DNA of 64,000 nucleotides from Microbacterium ureisolvens (GCF_019511645.1 NZ_JAEUAX010000001.1:744001-808000), one strand, 5' to 3'. Shown: positions 25,033 through 35,200, numbered from the stretch's first letter. Numbers and translations: made by a program. The notes: a model not told the origin generated them from the letters alone.

Positions 25033-26859
25033 GTGGTCCAATTCGAAGTCCCCGCTATCGTCCCCGCTGACCCGCAGGCGAACATCACCGACCTTCTGGT
25101 CGAGCGCGTCAGAGCGACGCCCGATCTCGCGCTGTTCGCGGTGCCGGAGGGCGACGGATGGCGCGACATCTCCGCCGCCGATTTCCAGAAGCAGGTCATC
25201 GCGCTGGCCAAGGGCTTCGTCGCGGGCGGCATCGAGCCCGGCGACAAGGTGGGCTTCATCGCCCGCACCACCTACGAGTGGACGCTCGTCGACTTCGCGC
25301 TGTTCTATGCCGGCGCGGTCATGGTCCCCATCTACGAGACCAGCTCGAGCGCGCAGATCGCGTGGAACCTGACCGACTCGGGTGCGATCGCCGTCATCAC
25401 CGAGCTGCCCGACCACAGCGCACGGCTCGCCGAGGCGCGCGAAGAGCTCCCGCTGATCCGCTCCGTGTGGGAGATGCACGCCGGCGACCTCGACAAGCTC
25501 GTCGCCGACGGCGCGAACGTCTCCGACGACGAGATCGAGCGGCGCCGCAACATCGCCAACGGCGCCGACATCGCCACGCTCATCTACACCTCGGGCTCGA
25601 CCGGTCGGCCCAAGGGCTGCGTGCTGACGCACAGCAACTTCGTCGAGCTGTCCCGCAACGCCGCCAAGTCGCTGCACGAGGTGCTCGATATGCCTGGCGC
25701 GTCGACGCTCCTGTTCATCACGACCGCGCACGTGTTCGCCCGGTTCATCTCGATCCTCACCATCCACGCCGGGGTGAAGACCGGCCACCAGCCCGACACG
25801 AAGCAGCTGCTGCCTGCGCTCGGGTCCTTCAAGCCCACGTTCCTGCTGGCCGTGCCGCGCGTGTTCGAGAAGGTCTACAACTCGGCCGAGCAGAAGGCGG
25901 AGGCGGGCGGCAAGGGCAAGATCTTCCGCGCCGCCGCGCACACCGCCATCGAGCACTCGAGGCTCCAGCAGGAGGGCAAGAAGATCCCCTTCGGCACGAA
26001 GATCAAGTTCGCGCTGTTCGACCGGCTCGTCTACAGCAAGCTCCGGGCCGCGATGGGCGGGCGGGTGGCGTACGCCGTCTCGGGCTCGGCGCCCCTGGGT
26101 CCGCGTCTCGGGCACTTCTTCCACAGCCTCGGGGTCACGATCCTCGAGGGCTACGGCCTCACCGAGACGACCGCGCCCGCAACGGTCAACCTCGCGACCA
26201 AGTCCAAGATCGGCACCGTCGGTCCGGTGCTGCCGGGTGTCGGCATCCGTCTCGCCGACGACGGCGAGATCCAGGTGCGCGGCATCAACGTGTTCAAGGA
26301 GTATTGGCGGAACCCCGAGGCCACCGCGGCCACGTTCGACGGCGACTGGTTCAAGACCGGCGACCTCGGCTCGTTCGACTCCGAGGGCTTCCTCACGATC
26401 ACGGGTCGCAAGAAGGAGATCATCGTCACCGCCGGCGGCAAGAACGTCTCGCCCGCGGCCCTCGAGGACCCGATCCGCGCCAACCCGATCGTCGGGCAGG
26501 TCGTGGTGGTCGGCGACCAGAAGCCGTTCATCGCGGCGCTCGTGACCCTCGACCCCGAGATGCTGCCGGCGTGGCTGTCGAACAACAATCTGCCGGGCGA
26601 CATGTCGCTGGCCGACGCGGCGAAGCACGACGCGGTGCGCGCCGAGGTGCAGCGGGCGATCGACATCGCGAACAAGAACGTGTCGCGCGCCGAGTCCATC
26701 CGCAAGTTCACCATCCTTCCCACCGAGTGGACGGAGGGCAGCGGCCACCTCACCCCGAAGATGAGCATCAAGCGCAATGTCATCCTCGAGGACTTCTCCG
26801 CCGACATCGAAGAGATCTACACGGTGCCCGTCAACACGACGAACGTCTCGCTGTCGTAG
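25033..26859 (+). CDS. Long-chain acyl-CoA ligase (FadD15-like)
   Basis: This 608-residue member of the AMP-forming ligase superfamily activates fatty acids to acyl-CoA. The AMP signature is TLIYTSGSTGRPKGC; further motifs are GYGLTETTAPATVN, the hinge aspartate in WFKTGDLGSFD, and the C-terminal lysine region HLTPKMSIKRN. The GTG start at 25033 follows a strong AAGGAG site. A TAGACT box at 24978 may be its -10. The M. tuberculosis gene at this place is fadD15 (Rv2187). It ends at a terminator shared with def. Confidence 0.94.
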   Translation: MVQFEVPAIVPADPQANITDLLVERVRATPDLALFAVPEGDGWRDISAADFQKQVIALAKGFVAGGIEPGDKVGFIARTTYEWTLVDFALFYAGAVMVPIYETSSSAQIAWNLTDSGAIAVITELPDHSARLAEAREELPLIRSVWEMHAGDLDKLVADGANVSDDEIERRRNIANGADIATLIYTSGSTGRPKGCVLTHSNFVELSRNAAKSLHEVLDMPGASTLLFITTAHVFARFISILTIHAGVKTGHQPDTKQLLPALGSFKPTFLLAVPRVFEKVYNSAEQKAEAGGKGKIFRAAAHTAIEHSRLQQEGKKIPFGTKIKFALFDRLVYSKLRAAMGGRVAYAVSGSAPLGPRLGHFFHSLGVTILEGYGLTETTAPATVNLATKSKIGTVGPVLPGVGIRLADDGEIQVRGINVFKEYWRNPEATAATFDGDWFKTGDLGSFDSEGFLTITGRKKEIIVTAGGKNVSPAALEDPIRANPIVGQVVVVGDQKPFIAALVTLDPEMLPAWLSNNNLPGDMSLADAAKHDAVRAEVQRAIDIANKNVSRAESIRKFTILPTEWTEGSGHLTPKMSIKRNVILEDFSADIEEIYTVPVNTTNVSLS

Positions 26860-26881
26860 CCTTCGGATGACGGATGCCGAA

Positions 26882-26915
26882 AGCCCCGGGCCCTCTCTTC
26901 AGGGTCTGGGGCTTC
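26882..26915. terminator. Hairpin between convergent acyl-CoA ligase and def genes
   Basis: A 14-bp stem (AAGCCCCGGGCCCT at 26882-26895 with 26902-26915, two G-U-type mismatches) lies between two convergent stops and can end transcripts from both sides. Confidence 0.7.
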
Positions 26916-26940
26916 TCGTTCCGCGGTAGCAGCGGGTCTC

Positions 26941-27432
26941 TCAGAACCAGTCGGACTCGCGGATCTCGCGCATCGCGTCGCGACGCTGCTCCTTCGTGAG
27001 CCGATCGAGGTACAGGGTGCCGTCGAGGTGATCGGTCTCGTGCTGCAGGGCCTGGGCCAGGAGCCCTTCGCCCTCGAGCACCACTTCGTTGCCGTCCAGG
27101 TCCATGCCGACGACCTTCGCCCACGGATACCGGACGGCGTCGTGCCAGAGGCCCGGAACCGACAGGCAGCCTTCGCCGATCGCCGCGGGCTCGCCTGACA
27201 CCTCCACCAGCACGGGATTCAGCACGTAGCCGATGTCGCCGTCGATGTTGTAGCTGAACGCGCGCAGGCCGACGCCGATCTGCGGCGCGGCGACGCCCGC
27301 CCGGCCGGGCAGCTCGACGGTGTCGACGAGGTCGCGCACCAGGGCGCGCACGCCGTCGTCGATTTCGTCGATCGGGGCGCTGACGGACTTCAGGACGGGG
27401 TCGCCGAAGACACGGATGGGACGGACGGCCAT
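26941..27432 (-). CDS. def: Peptide deformylase
   Basis: The enzyme removes the N-formyl group from new proteins and binds an active-site metal. The 163-residue protein has all three motifs: GVAAPQIG (46-53), EGCLSVPG with metal ligand C89, and QHETDHLDG with ligands H131 and H135 and catalytic E132. It follows the MinD-like gene by about 8 nt. Confidence 0.97.
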   Translation of the reverse strand: MAVRPIRVFGDPVLKSVSAPIDEIDDGVRALVRDLVDTVELPGRAGVAAPQIGVGLRAFSYNIDGDIGYVLNPVLVEVSGEPAAIGEGCLSVPGLWHDAVRYPWAKVVGMDLDGNEVVLEGEGLLAQALQHETDHLDGTLYLDRLTKEQRRDAMREIRESDWF

Positions 27433-27440
27433 CGGAGTCC

Positions 27441-29468
27441 TCAGGCCGCCGGCGCGAGGGAGCGCAGGCCCTCGACCACGGTAGCGGCGAGCCGTCGAGC
27501 CGCATCTCGCGTCGCGGGCTGCAGCTCCCGGAACACGATGGCGCTGCCGGCCGCGATGTGCGGGTCGTACGGCACACGCACCACGGCCCGAACCCGGGTG
27601 CGGAAGTGCGATTCCAGCTCATCGAGCTGAACGAGCGGATGCCCCGGCCGCGCGTTGTTGAGCACCACGACGGCGCTGCGCACCTTGTCGGCGTAGCCGT
27701 TGGTCTCGAGCCACGTGAGCGTCTCGGACGCAAGACGTGCCTCGTCGACGCTGAGGCCGGCGACGATCACGATCTGGTCGGCGAGATCGAGCGTGGCGCC
27801 CATCACGGAGTGGACGATGCCCGTGCCCGTGTCGGTGAGCACGACCGAGTAGTAGTGGGCTGCAAGGGCCGCGACATCCCGGTAGTCGGCGTCGTTGAAG
27901 GCTTCGGAGACGCGCGGATCGGTATCGGAGGCGACGACGTCGAGGCGGGTCTCGTCGCGCGCCACGATGCCGGACAGGTCGTTGAATCCCACGACTTCGG
28001 GGCTCATGCGGACGAGGTCGCGCACCGTCTTGCCGCTGTCGCGCGTGATGCGCTCGGCGAGCGTGCCACGGTCGGGATTGGCGTCGATCGCGATCACGCG
28101 GTCGTCGCGGGCGTCGGCCAGCGCCTGGCCGAGCAGGGTGGTCACGGTCGTCTTGCCGACGCCGCCCTTGCGCGAGAGCACGGGCACGAAGCGGGCCCCG
28201 CCGGCGAGCGGCGCCGCGATGCGGCGATCGAGCTCTTTGCGGGCCTTCGCGCGCTTGCTGTCGCCCAGATTGATGCGCTTTCCGGAGATCGAGTAGACGA
28301 AGTGCTGCCAGGCGCCCTCGGGTTCCGGGCGCACCACCTGGTGCGGGTCGAGCAGGCGATCGGCGGTGAGCAGGTCGGCGGTCTCACGGTCGGCCTCGAA
28401 CTCGCCGAGGCGCTTCGAGGTGAGGGCGACGTCCGCACGCGGGAACGGCGCACGCTCGACCGCGGAGCGCTCCACCACCGGCTGCGCACCCGTGTGATTG
28501 GCCTCGCGGCGCGTGGTGGGCGCGGGGGCAGTGCGCGCTGCGGCGGCCGCCGCCGGGACGGACGGGCGGGCGGGCGCCGACTTCGGCGCGGCCGGCGCCG
28601 GGGTCGTGGCTGCCTTCTCGTCGTCGGCCGGGGTCTTGGCGCTCATCGGCTCCTCCGCGGTGTCGTCGGTCGCGATGACATCGTCTCCCGTTGCGGCGTT
28701 CTCCGCCAGGGCGGACTCCACGCCGTCGTCGGCGAGCTCGAGGTCGAACTCCGCAGGATCGAACTCGCCATCGAAGTCGGCGTCTTCGAATTCCACGGCG
28801 TCGAAGTCGGCGATCGCGAGTTCGTCGACCGCCGGCGCGGCGGGTGCCACGGGCGCGGACTCGGCGGCCACGCGCTCTTCGGCGGCGTCCTCGCTCTCGG
28901 GCTCCTCGGCGACGACCTCCGGCTCTGCCGCGACGGCTGCGTCGGCGACCGGGGCGAACTCCTGGGCGACCGCCGTCGGGTCGACCGCCGCGGCCTCCTC
29001 GGCCACACGCTCCGACTCTGCCTCCGGCTCTGCCGATGCCTGATCGATCACGTGCTCGGCTTCTCCGACCTCGATCTCGGCCTCGATCACCTCGACGAGC
29101 TCGGCATCGGCGATGTCCTCGGCCGCCGGCGCGGGGGCGAAGCCCTCGCCCTCGACGGTCCACTCCTCGAGGTCGGCCGCGTTCTCGATGATCTCGGCCT
29201 CGGTCGTGTCGGTGGAGACGTCGTCGATCGGTGCGGCCTCGATCACCGGAAGGTCGGCGTCGGCCGGGATCTCGATGACGAAGGGCACCTCGCCGTCGAT
29301 CACGCCGTCGTCGTCGAGGTCGTCGTCGGATTCGGACGGCAGCTCGACGTTCACCTGCGCCGTCGCACCGCCCAGGATGCCGAGACCGGTCGTGTCGATG
29401 CTTCCGGTGTCGGACAGCACGCCGTTCTCAGGCTCGTCGGGCGTGTGTTCGGTGCGATCGGGCGTCAC
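27441..29468 (-). CDS. MinD/ParA-like ATPase with long acidic N-terminus
   Basis: The C-terminal 250 residues of this 675-residue protein are a MinD/ParA-type ATPase: deviant Walker [20 protein letters not shown] (near residue 434), switch region [15 protein letters not shown], and [19 protein letters not shown]. The first 400 residues are low-complexity and rich in Glu, Asp and Ala, probably disordered, ending in a basic Pro/Ala stretch. Similar ATPases occur across Actinobacteria near secretion, polar growth or motility genes; no cargo is evident here. The GTG start at 29468 has AGGAGA 9 nt upstream. It sits between pyc and def on the same strand. Confidence 0.85.
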   Translation of the reverse strand: MTPDRTEHTPDEPENGVLSDTGSIDTTGLGILGGATAQVNVELPSESDDDLDDDGVIDGEVPFVIEIPADADLPVIEAAPIDDVSTDTTEAEIIENAADLEEWTVEGEGFAPAPAAEDIADAELVEVIEAEIEVGEAEHVIDQASAEPEAESERVAEEAAAVDPTAVAQEFAPVADAAVAAEPEVVAEEPESEDAAEERVAAESAPVAPAAPAVDELAIADFDAVEFEDADFDGEFDPAEFDLELADDGVESALAENAATGDDVIATDDTAEEPMSAKTPADDEKAATTPAPAAPKSAPARPSVPAAAAAARTAPAPTTRREANHTGAQPVVERSAVERAPFPRADVALTSKRLGEFEADRETADLLTADRLLDPHQVVRPEPEGAWQHFVYSISGKRINLGDSKRAKARKELDRRIAAPLAGGARFVPVLSRKGGVGKTTVTTLLGQALADARDDRVIAIDANPDRGTLAERITRDSGKTVRDLVRMSPEVVGFNDLSGIVARDETRLDVVASDTDPRVSEAFNDADYRDVAALAAHYYSVVLTDTGTGIVHSVMGATLDLADQIVIVAGLSVDEARLASETLTWLETNGYADKVRSAVVVLNNARPGHPLVQLDELESHFRTRVRAVVRVPYDPHIAAGSAIVFRELQPATRDAARRLAATVVEGLRSLAPAA

Positions 29469-29520
29469 TGCGGAGTTCTCCTGAAAAGACGGCGTTTCGG
29501 GCGGGTTGCCGCCTTCCAGG

Positions 29521-32500
29521 CTACTGCGCCGGACGGATGACGACCAAAAGGTCGCCCGCGTCGACCTGCGCGGTCTCGGCGATCGCCAGGCGCTCCACGA
29601 CGCCGTCGACGGGGGCGGTGATGGCCGCCTCCATCTTCATGGCCTCGATCGACGCGACCGGCTGGCCGGCCTTGACGGTGTCGCCGATCTTCGCCTTGAG
29701 GGTGACGACGCCCGAGAAGGGAGCGGCGACCTGTCCCGGCTTCGAGGTGTCGGCCCTCTCGGCCTGGCGCGCCTCGACCTTGATGCTCCGGTCGCGCACG
29801 AACACGGGCCGGAGCTGCCCGTTGAGGGTCGTCATGACCGTCCGCATGCCCTTGTCGTCCGCCTCGCCGATGGCCTCGAGTCCGACGTAGAGCTGCACGC
29901 CGGGGTCGATCTCGGCGATGTGCTCCTCCCCCGGCTTGAGCCCGTAGAGGTAATCGGGAGTGCCGAGCGTGGCCAGGTCGCCGAACGTCTCGCGGTTCTT
30001 CTCGAACTCCCGCGCCGGGCCGGGGAACAGGAGCCGGTTGAGTGTGCGCCGGCGCGTCGCGGCGTCGCCGGCGAGGCCCTTCTCCTCGTCCGCGGTGAGG
30101 GGCGGGATCTCGATCGAGATCGTGCGTCCCTCCAGCACCTTCGTGCGGAACGGCTCGGGCCAGCCGCCCGGCAGATCCCCGAGCTCGCCCGCCATGAAGC
30201 CGACGACGGAGTCGGGGATGTCGTAGTTCTGCGGGTTCGCCTCGAAGTCGGCGGGGTCGGCGCGCACCGCGACCAGCGCCAGTGCGAGGTCGCCCACGAC
30301 CTTCGAGGACGGAGTCACCTTGGGGATGCGACCGAGGATGCGGTCGGCCGCGGCGTACATGTCCTCGATGAGCTCGAAGTCGTCCGCGAGACCCAGGGCG
30401 ATCGCCTGCTGGCGGAGGTTGGACAGCTGCCCGCCCGGGATCTCGTGATGGTAGACGCGTCCGGTCGGCGAGGCGAGGGCGGACTCGAACGGACGGTACA
30501 GGTGGCGCACCGCCTCCCAGTACGGCTCGAGGTCGCTGACCGCCTGCAGGCTGAGTCCGGTGTCACGGTCGGTGTGGGCGAGCGCGGCCACCAGCGCCGA
30601 AAGCGACGGCTGGCTCGTGGTTCCCGACATCGGCGCGGCCGCAGCATCCACCGCGTCCACTCCCGCGGCACTCGCCGCGAGGAGCGTCGCGAGCTGACCC
30701 CCTGCGGTGTCGTGGGTGTGGAGGTGCACGGGCAGGTCGAAGTTCTCGCGCAGCGCCGTGACGAGCTTCGCCGCCGCCGTGGGACGCACGAGGCCCGCCA
30801 TGTCTTTGATGGCGAGGATGTGCGCGCCCGACTGGACGATCTGCTCCGCGAGGCGCAGGTAGTAGTCGAGTGTGTAGAGGCGCTCGGACGGGTCGAGAAG
30901 GTCGGAGGTGTAGCAGAGCGCGACCTCGGCGATCGCCGTGCCGGTCTCGCGGACCGCCTCGATGGCCGGGCGCATCTGCGACACGTCGTTGAGCGCGTCG
31001 AAGATGCGGAAGATGTCGACGCCCGTCGCCGCCGCCTCGCTCACGAACGCGTTCGTCACCTCCACCGGGCGCGGCGTATAGCCGACGGTGTTGCGGCCGC
31101 GCAGCAGCATCTGGATCGGGATGTTCGGCATCGCGGCGCGCAGCGCCTCGAGGCGCTCCCACGGATCCTCGGCGAGGAAGCGGAGCGCGACGTCGTAGGT
31201 CGCTCCTCCCCATGCCTCGACCGACAGCAGCTGGGGCGTCATGCGCGCGACGTGGGGGCCGACGCGGACGAGATCGCGCGTGCGGACGCGCGTGGCGAGC
31301 AGCGACTGGTGGGCGTCGCGGAACGTCGTCTCGGTGACGGCGAGGGCGCTCTGCGCGCGCAGGGCTCGGGCGAACCCCTCGGGGCCCAGCTCGCGCAGCC
31401 GGTCGAGGGTGCCGGCGGGCGGTGCGGCAGCGAGGTCGATCGCGGGAAGCTTGCTGCCGGGAGAGACCGACAGCGGCTTCTCTCCATAAGGACGGTTGAC
31501 GGTCACGTCGCCGAGCCACGCGAGCAGCTTCGTCGCGCGGTCCCGCGAGGGGTTGCTCGTGAGCAGCTGGGGCCGCTCGTCGATGAAGGAGGTACTGACG
31601 TCGCCCGCCACGAAGGCGGGGTCGTCGAGCACGGCACGCAGGAACGGGATGTTGGTCGCGACGCCTCGGATGCGGAACTCCGCCAGGGCACGGCGGGCGC
31701 GGGCGACGGCGGCCGGGAAGTCGCGGCCGCGGCAGGTGAGCTTCGCGAGCATGGAGTCGAAGTGCGGGCTGATCTGCGAGCCCGCAGCGGTCGTGCCGCC
31801 GTCGAGGCGGATGCCGGCGCCGCCCGGCGACCGGTACGTCGTGATGCGCCCGGTGTCGGGTCGGAAGCCCTGCGACGGGTCCTCTGTCGTGATGCGGCAC
31901 TGGAGGGCCGCTCCGCGCAGCTGGATGCGGTCCTGCGTGAGACCGAGGTCGGCGATCGCCTCGCCGGCCGCGATGCGGATCTGCGACTGCACGAGGTCGA
32001 CGTCGGTCACCTCCTCGGTGACGGTGTGCTCGACCTGGATGCGCGGGTTCATCTCGATGAACACGACCTCGCCGGTGCGAGGCCCGGCCGTCTCGAGGAG
32101 GAACTCGACCGTGCCGGCGTTCTCGTAGCCGATCGACCGCGCGAACGCGACGGCGTAGCCGTGGAGGGCATCGCGGATGGCCGGGTCGAGGTTCGGCGCC
32201 GGGGCGATCTCGATCACCTTCTGGTGACGGCGCTGCACCGAGCAGTCGCGCTCGAACAGGTGCACCGTCTCGCCGGTCTTGTCGGCGAGGATCTGCACCT
32301 CCACGTGACGCGGCCGCTGCACCGCCTGCTCGAGGAAGACGCGTGCGTCGCCGAAGGCGCTGCCGGCCTCCCGCATGGCCTCGGCCAGCGCGGGCGCGAG
32401 CTCCTCCTTGCGCTCGACCCGCCGCATCCCTCGCCCACCGCCGCCCGCGACCGCCTTGACGAAGATCGGGAACCCGATCTCGTCGGCCTGGGCGAGCAGC

Positions 32501-32928
32501 GCGTCGACGTCGTCGGACGCGTCGGTGGAGCGCAGCACCGGGACGCCGGCGGCGATCGCGTGCTGCTTCGCGGTGACCTTGTTGCCGGCCATCTCGAGCA
32601 CCTTCGAGGGCGGCCCGATGAAGGCGATGCCGTTCGCGGCCGCCTTCTCGGCCAGCTCGGGGTTCTCCGACAGGAACCCGTAGCCCGGGTAGATCGCGTC
32701 GGCGCCGGCCGCCAGCGCGACCCGGATGATCTCGTCGACGTCGAGGTAGGCGCGGACCGGATGGCCCTTCTCGCCGATCTCGTACGACTCGTCCGCCTTC
32801 TGGCGGTGCAGCGAGCCGCGGTCCTCGAAGGGGAACACCGCGACGGTGCGCGCCCCGAGCTCGTAGGCGGCCCGGAATGCCCGGATGGCGATCTCGCCTC
32901 GGTTCGCGACCAGGATCTTGCGGAACAT
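29521..32928 (-). CDS. pyc: Pyruvate carboxylase
   Basis: The enzyme makes oxaloacetate from pyruvate, bicarbonate and ATP. The 1135 residues hold the biotin carboxylase domain (about 1-450; ATP-grasp loop AVAGGGGRGMR, FIEMNPRIQVEHTVTEE), the carboxyltransferase barrel (about 530-800; WGGATYDVALRFLAEDPWERL, LHTHDTAGGQLATLLA), the PYC/OADA linker domain, and the biotinyl domain with biotin lysine K1098 in EAMKMEA. The single chain is full length. The ATG start at 32928 follows GGAGGT. Confidence 0.98.
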   Translation of the reverse strand: MFRKILVANRGEIAIRAFRAAYELGARTVAVFPFEDRGSLHRQKADESYEIGEKGHPVRAYLDVDEIIRVALAAGADAIYPGYGFLSENPELAEKAAANGIAFIGPPSKVLEMAGNKVTAKQHAIAAGVPVLRSTDASDDVDALLAQADEIGFPIFVKAVAGGGGRGMRRVERKEELAPALAEAMREAGSAFGDARVFLEQAVQRPRHVEVQILADKTGETVHLFERDCSVQRRHQKVIEIAPAPNLDPAIRDALHGYAVAFARSIGYENAGTVEFLLETAGPRTGEVVFIEMNPRIQVEHTVTEEVTDVDLVQSQIRIAAGEAIADLGLTQDRIQLRGAALQCRITTEDPSQGFRPDTGRITTYRSPGGAGIRLDGGTTAAGSQISPHFDSMLAKLTCRGRDFPAAVARARRALAEFRIRGVATNIPFLRAVLDDPAFVAGDVSTSFIDERPQLLTSNPSRDRATKLLAWLGDVTVNRPYGEKPLSVSPGSKLPAIDLAAAPPAGTLDRLRELGPEGFARALRAQSALAVTETTFRDAHQSLLATRVRTRDLVRVGPHVARMTPQLLSVEAWGGATYDVALRFLAEDPWERLEALRAAMPNIPIQMLLRGRNTVGYTPRPVEVTNAFVSEAAATGVDIFRIFDALNDVSQMRPAIEAVRETGTAIAEVALCYTSDLLDPSERLYTLDYYLRLAEQIVQSGAHILAIKDMAGLVRPTAAAKLVTALRENFDLPVHLHTHDTAGGQLATLLAASAAGVDAVDAAAAPMSGTTSQPSLSALVAALAHTDRDTGLSLQAVSDLEPYWEAVRHLYRPFESALASPTGRVYHHEIPGGQLSNLRQQAIALGLADDFELIEDMYAAADRILGRIPKVTPSSKVVGDLALALVAVRADPADFEANPQNYDIPDSVVGFMAGELGDLPGGWPEPFRTKVLEGRTISIEIPPLTADEEKGLAGDAATRRRTLNRLLFPGPAREFEKNRETFGDLATLGTPDYLYGLKPGEEHIAEIDPGVQLYVGLEAIGEADDKGMRTVMTTLNGQLRPVFVRDRSIKVEARQAERADTSKPGQVAAPFSGVVTLKAKIGDTVKAGQPVASIEAMKMEAAITAPVDGVVERLAIAETAQVDAGDLLVVIRPAQ

Positions 32929-33014
32929 GAGACCTCCGTGTGCGGCGGCGCAGGCGGAGCCCGGATAACGGGCTGAGTGTGCTCTCAGCCTAGGGGACGG
33001 TAACGTGGTGGCTT

Positions 33015-33824
33015 GTGCACGTCCTATCCGTCAGCTCGCTCAAGGGTGGCGTCGGCAAGACGACCGTGACTCTCGGACTCGCGTCGGCGGCTTTCGCCCG
33101 CGGAGTCCGCACGCTCGTCGTCGACCTCGACCCGCAGTCCGACGTCTCGACGGGCATGGACATCCAGGTGGCCGGCCGCCTGAATGTCGCCGATGTCCTC
33201 GCCAATCCCAAGGAGAAGACGGTCCGCCAGGCCATCACCTCCAGCGGATGGGCGAAGGTGCACCCGGGCACGATCGACGTCATGATCGGCAGCCCGTCCG
33301 CCATCAACTTCGACGGCCCCCACCCGAGCGTCCGCGATGTCTGGAAGCTCGAAGAGGCCCTCGCCACGATCGAGGCCGACTACGATCTCGTGCTCATCGA
33401 CTGCGCACCGTCGCTCAACGCCCTCACACGCACCGCATGGGCGGCCTCGGACCGCGTCATCGTCGTGACCGAGCCGGGACTCTTCTCCGTCGCCGCTGCC
33501 GACCGCGCCCTGCGCGCGATCGAAGAGATCCGCCGCGGCCTCTCCCCCCGCCTGCAGCCGCTGGGCATCGTGGTCAACCGCGTCCGCCCGCAGTCGATCG
33601 AGCACCAGTTCCGCATCAAGGAGCTCCGCGACATGTTCGGACCCCTGGTCCTCAGCCCGCAGCTGCCCGAACGCACGTCGCTCCAGCAGGCGCAGGGCGC
33701 TGCGAAGCCGCTCCACATCTGGCCCGGTGACTCCGCTCAGGAGCTCGCCGCCGACTTCGACTCCCTGCTCGACCGCATCATGCGCACCGGTCGCATCCCG
33801 GTCCCCGAGGACTCCCGCGCTTGA
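33015..33824 (+). CDS. Orphan ParA-family ATPase
   Basis: This 269-residue ParA/Soj-like ATPase has Walker [17 protein letters not shown] near the N-terminus, DLDPQSDVSTGM, and the Walker B-like DYDLVLIDCAPSLNALT. No parB or parS is beside it, so chromosome segregation by this copy is doubtful; it may position another cargo. The GTG start at 33015 lies 8 nt after TAACGT (33001-33006), a leaderless-type arrangement. It is divergent from pyc. Confidence 0.88.
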   Translation: MHVLSVSSLKGGVGKTTVTLGLASAAFARGVRTLVVDLDPQSDVSTGMDIQVAGRLNVADVLANPKEKTVRQAITSSGWAKVHPGTIDVMIGSPSAINFDGPHPSVRDVWKLEEALATIEADYDLVLIDCAPSLNALTRTAWAASDRVIVVTEPGLFSVAAADRALRAIEEIRRGLSPRLQPLGIVVNRVRPQSIEHQFRIKELRDMFGPLVLSPQLPERTSLQQAQGAAKPLHIWPGDSAQELAADFDSLLDRIMRTGRIPVPEDSRA

Positions 33825-33828
33825 TATG

Positions 33829-33915
33829 ACGGATGCTGCGACCGCAGCATCCTGCGGGTGACCACTTTGCTCACCCGATGAGCACATTGCGCTACTTGTG
33901 CATGTGCGGGTGAGC
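33829..33915 (+). promoter_or_regulatory. Repeat-rich gap upstream of the Cys/Met PLP enzyme
   Basis: The 131-nt gap after parA has a 9-bp hairpin (GGATGCTGC at 33831-33839 with its complement at 33844-33852). Next come GGGTGA (33856-33861) with TCACCC (33871-33876), GCTCA-N5-TGAGC around 33869-33883, and a second GGGTGA at 33908. The hairpin could end parA transcription. The GGGTGA/TCACCC and TTTGCTCA/TGAGCACA elements look like an operator for the next gene. Confidence 0.45.
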
Positions 33916-33955
33916 TCGACTTGCCATTCGTCGTGAATTCGCTGACCATATCGCC

Positions 33956-35170
33956 ATGGCATCGATGACGCTGCACCCTGACAGCCTTGCCGTGCACGCC
34001 GGCCGCGACGATCTCGCGAGCCTGGGCGTGCACGCCCTCCCCCTCGACCTCTCGTCGACCAATCCGCTCCCCGGCATCGAGCTCGGCGGCATGTCGTACG
34101 AGGTGCTCGCCACCGGCGGCCACCCGTTCGAGGGTGGGTCGAACGTGTACGCGCGACTGTGGAACCCGACGGTCGCACGCTTCGAAGAGGCTCTCGCGCG
34201 CCTGGAGCACGCCGAAGAGGCAGTGGCGTTCTCGTCCGGCATGGCCGCGATCACCGCGGTGCTGCTCGCATTGACAAACGAGTCGGCCAAGCGCCACGTC
34301 GTGGCCGTGCGCCCGCTCTACGGCGGCACGGATCACCTGCTCGCGTCGGGGCTGCTCGGCGTCGAGACCACGTTCTGCTCCCCCGCCGACGTCGCCGCCG
34401 CACTGCGGGACGACACCGCGCTCGTCGTGCTCGAGACGCCGGCGAACCCGACGCTCGAACTCGTCGACATCCGCCGGGTGGTCGCCGCCTCGGGCGACGT
34501 GCCCGTGCTCGTCGACAACACCTTCGCCACGCCCGTGCTGCAGCACCCCCTCGACCTCGGCGCCGCGCTCTCACTGCACAGTGCGACCAAGTACCTCGGC
34601 GGCCACGGCGATGTCGTGGGCGGCGTCGTGGCGTGCGACGCCCGACTCGCCGCGGCGCTGCGCCGCACCCGCGCCATCACCGGCGCGATCATGCACCCGC
34701 TCGCCGCGTACCTCCTGCACCGGGGTCTGGCGACACTGCCCGTTCGCATGCGAGCGCAGCAGGATGGTGCGCGCGTCGTCGCCGAATGGCTCACCACCCG
34801 GGCCGAAGTCGCGCGCGTGCACTTCCCGGGATTCGCGGACAGCGATCCTCGAGGTCTCGTCGGCAGTCAGCAGAGCGGACCCGGCGCGATGATCGCGATC
34901 GAGCTCGCCGGCGGGTTCGACGCGGCCGCCGCTGTGACGGCGTCCGTCCGGCTGTTCACTCACGCGGTGTCGCTCGGCAGCGTCGATTCGCTCATCCAGC
35001 ACCCCGCAGCTCTCACCCATCGGCCCGTCGCCAGTGCCGCCAAGCCGTCGGACGCGCTCGTGCGCCTCTCGATCGGGCTGGAGGATCCCGCCGACCTCGT
35101 CGCTGATCTCGATCAGGCGCTCACAGCCACGACGGGCGTGCGGGAGCGGGTGCGGTCGGCGCTGAACTGA
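33956..35170 (+). CDS. Cys/Met-metabolism PLP enzyme (trans-sulfuration family)
   Basis: This 404-residue fold-type I PLP enzyme belongs to the cystathionine gamma-synthase / gamma-lyase / methionine gamma-lyase group. Marks are the YARLWNPTVARFEEALARLE block, FSSGMAAITAVLLAL, LVDNTFATPVLQHPL, and the PLP lysine in SLHSATKYLGGHGDVVGG. The N-terminus differs from common MetB sequences (a Ser/Thr-Asn-Pro-Leu stretch where TTF is usual), so the exact substrate is open; cystathionine or methionine gamma-lyase are likeliest. An in-frame ATG at 33965 is an alternative start. Confidence 0.85.
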   Translation: MASMTLHPDSLAVHAGRDDLASLGVHALPLDLSSTNPLPGIELGGMSYEVLATGGHPFEGGSNVYARLWNPTVARFEEALARLEHAEEAVAFSSGMAAITAVLLALTNESAKRHVVAVRPLYGGTDHLLASGLLGVETTFCSPADVAAALRDDTALVVLETPANPTLELVDIRRVVAASGDVPVLVDNTFATPVLQHPLDLGAALSLHSATKYLGGHGDVVGGVVACDARLAAALRRTRAITGAIMHPLAAYLLHRGLATLPVRMRAQQDGARVVAEWLTTRAEVARVHFPGFADSDPRGLVGSQQSGPGAMIAIELAGGFDAAAAVTASVRLFTHAVSLGSVDSLIQHPAALTHRPVASAAKPSDALVRLSIGLEDPADLVADLDQALTATTGVRERVRSALN

Positions 35171-35200
35171 CTGACGGAGGCGGAGCGGGCCGCGCGGCGC

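Noticed and set aside
29506..32976. Plus-strand open frame of more than 1100 codons opposite pyc
   Set aside because: It is the antisense shadow of pyruvate carboxylase. Its translation is Arg/Asp/Val/Gly low-complexity with no family sequence; GC-rich genes often leave the opposite frame open.
33015..33824. ParA as part of the chromosomal parABS system
   Set aside because: No parB, no parS-like palindrome and no origin genes are nearby, so I call it an orphan ParA.
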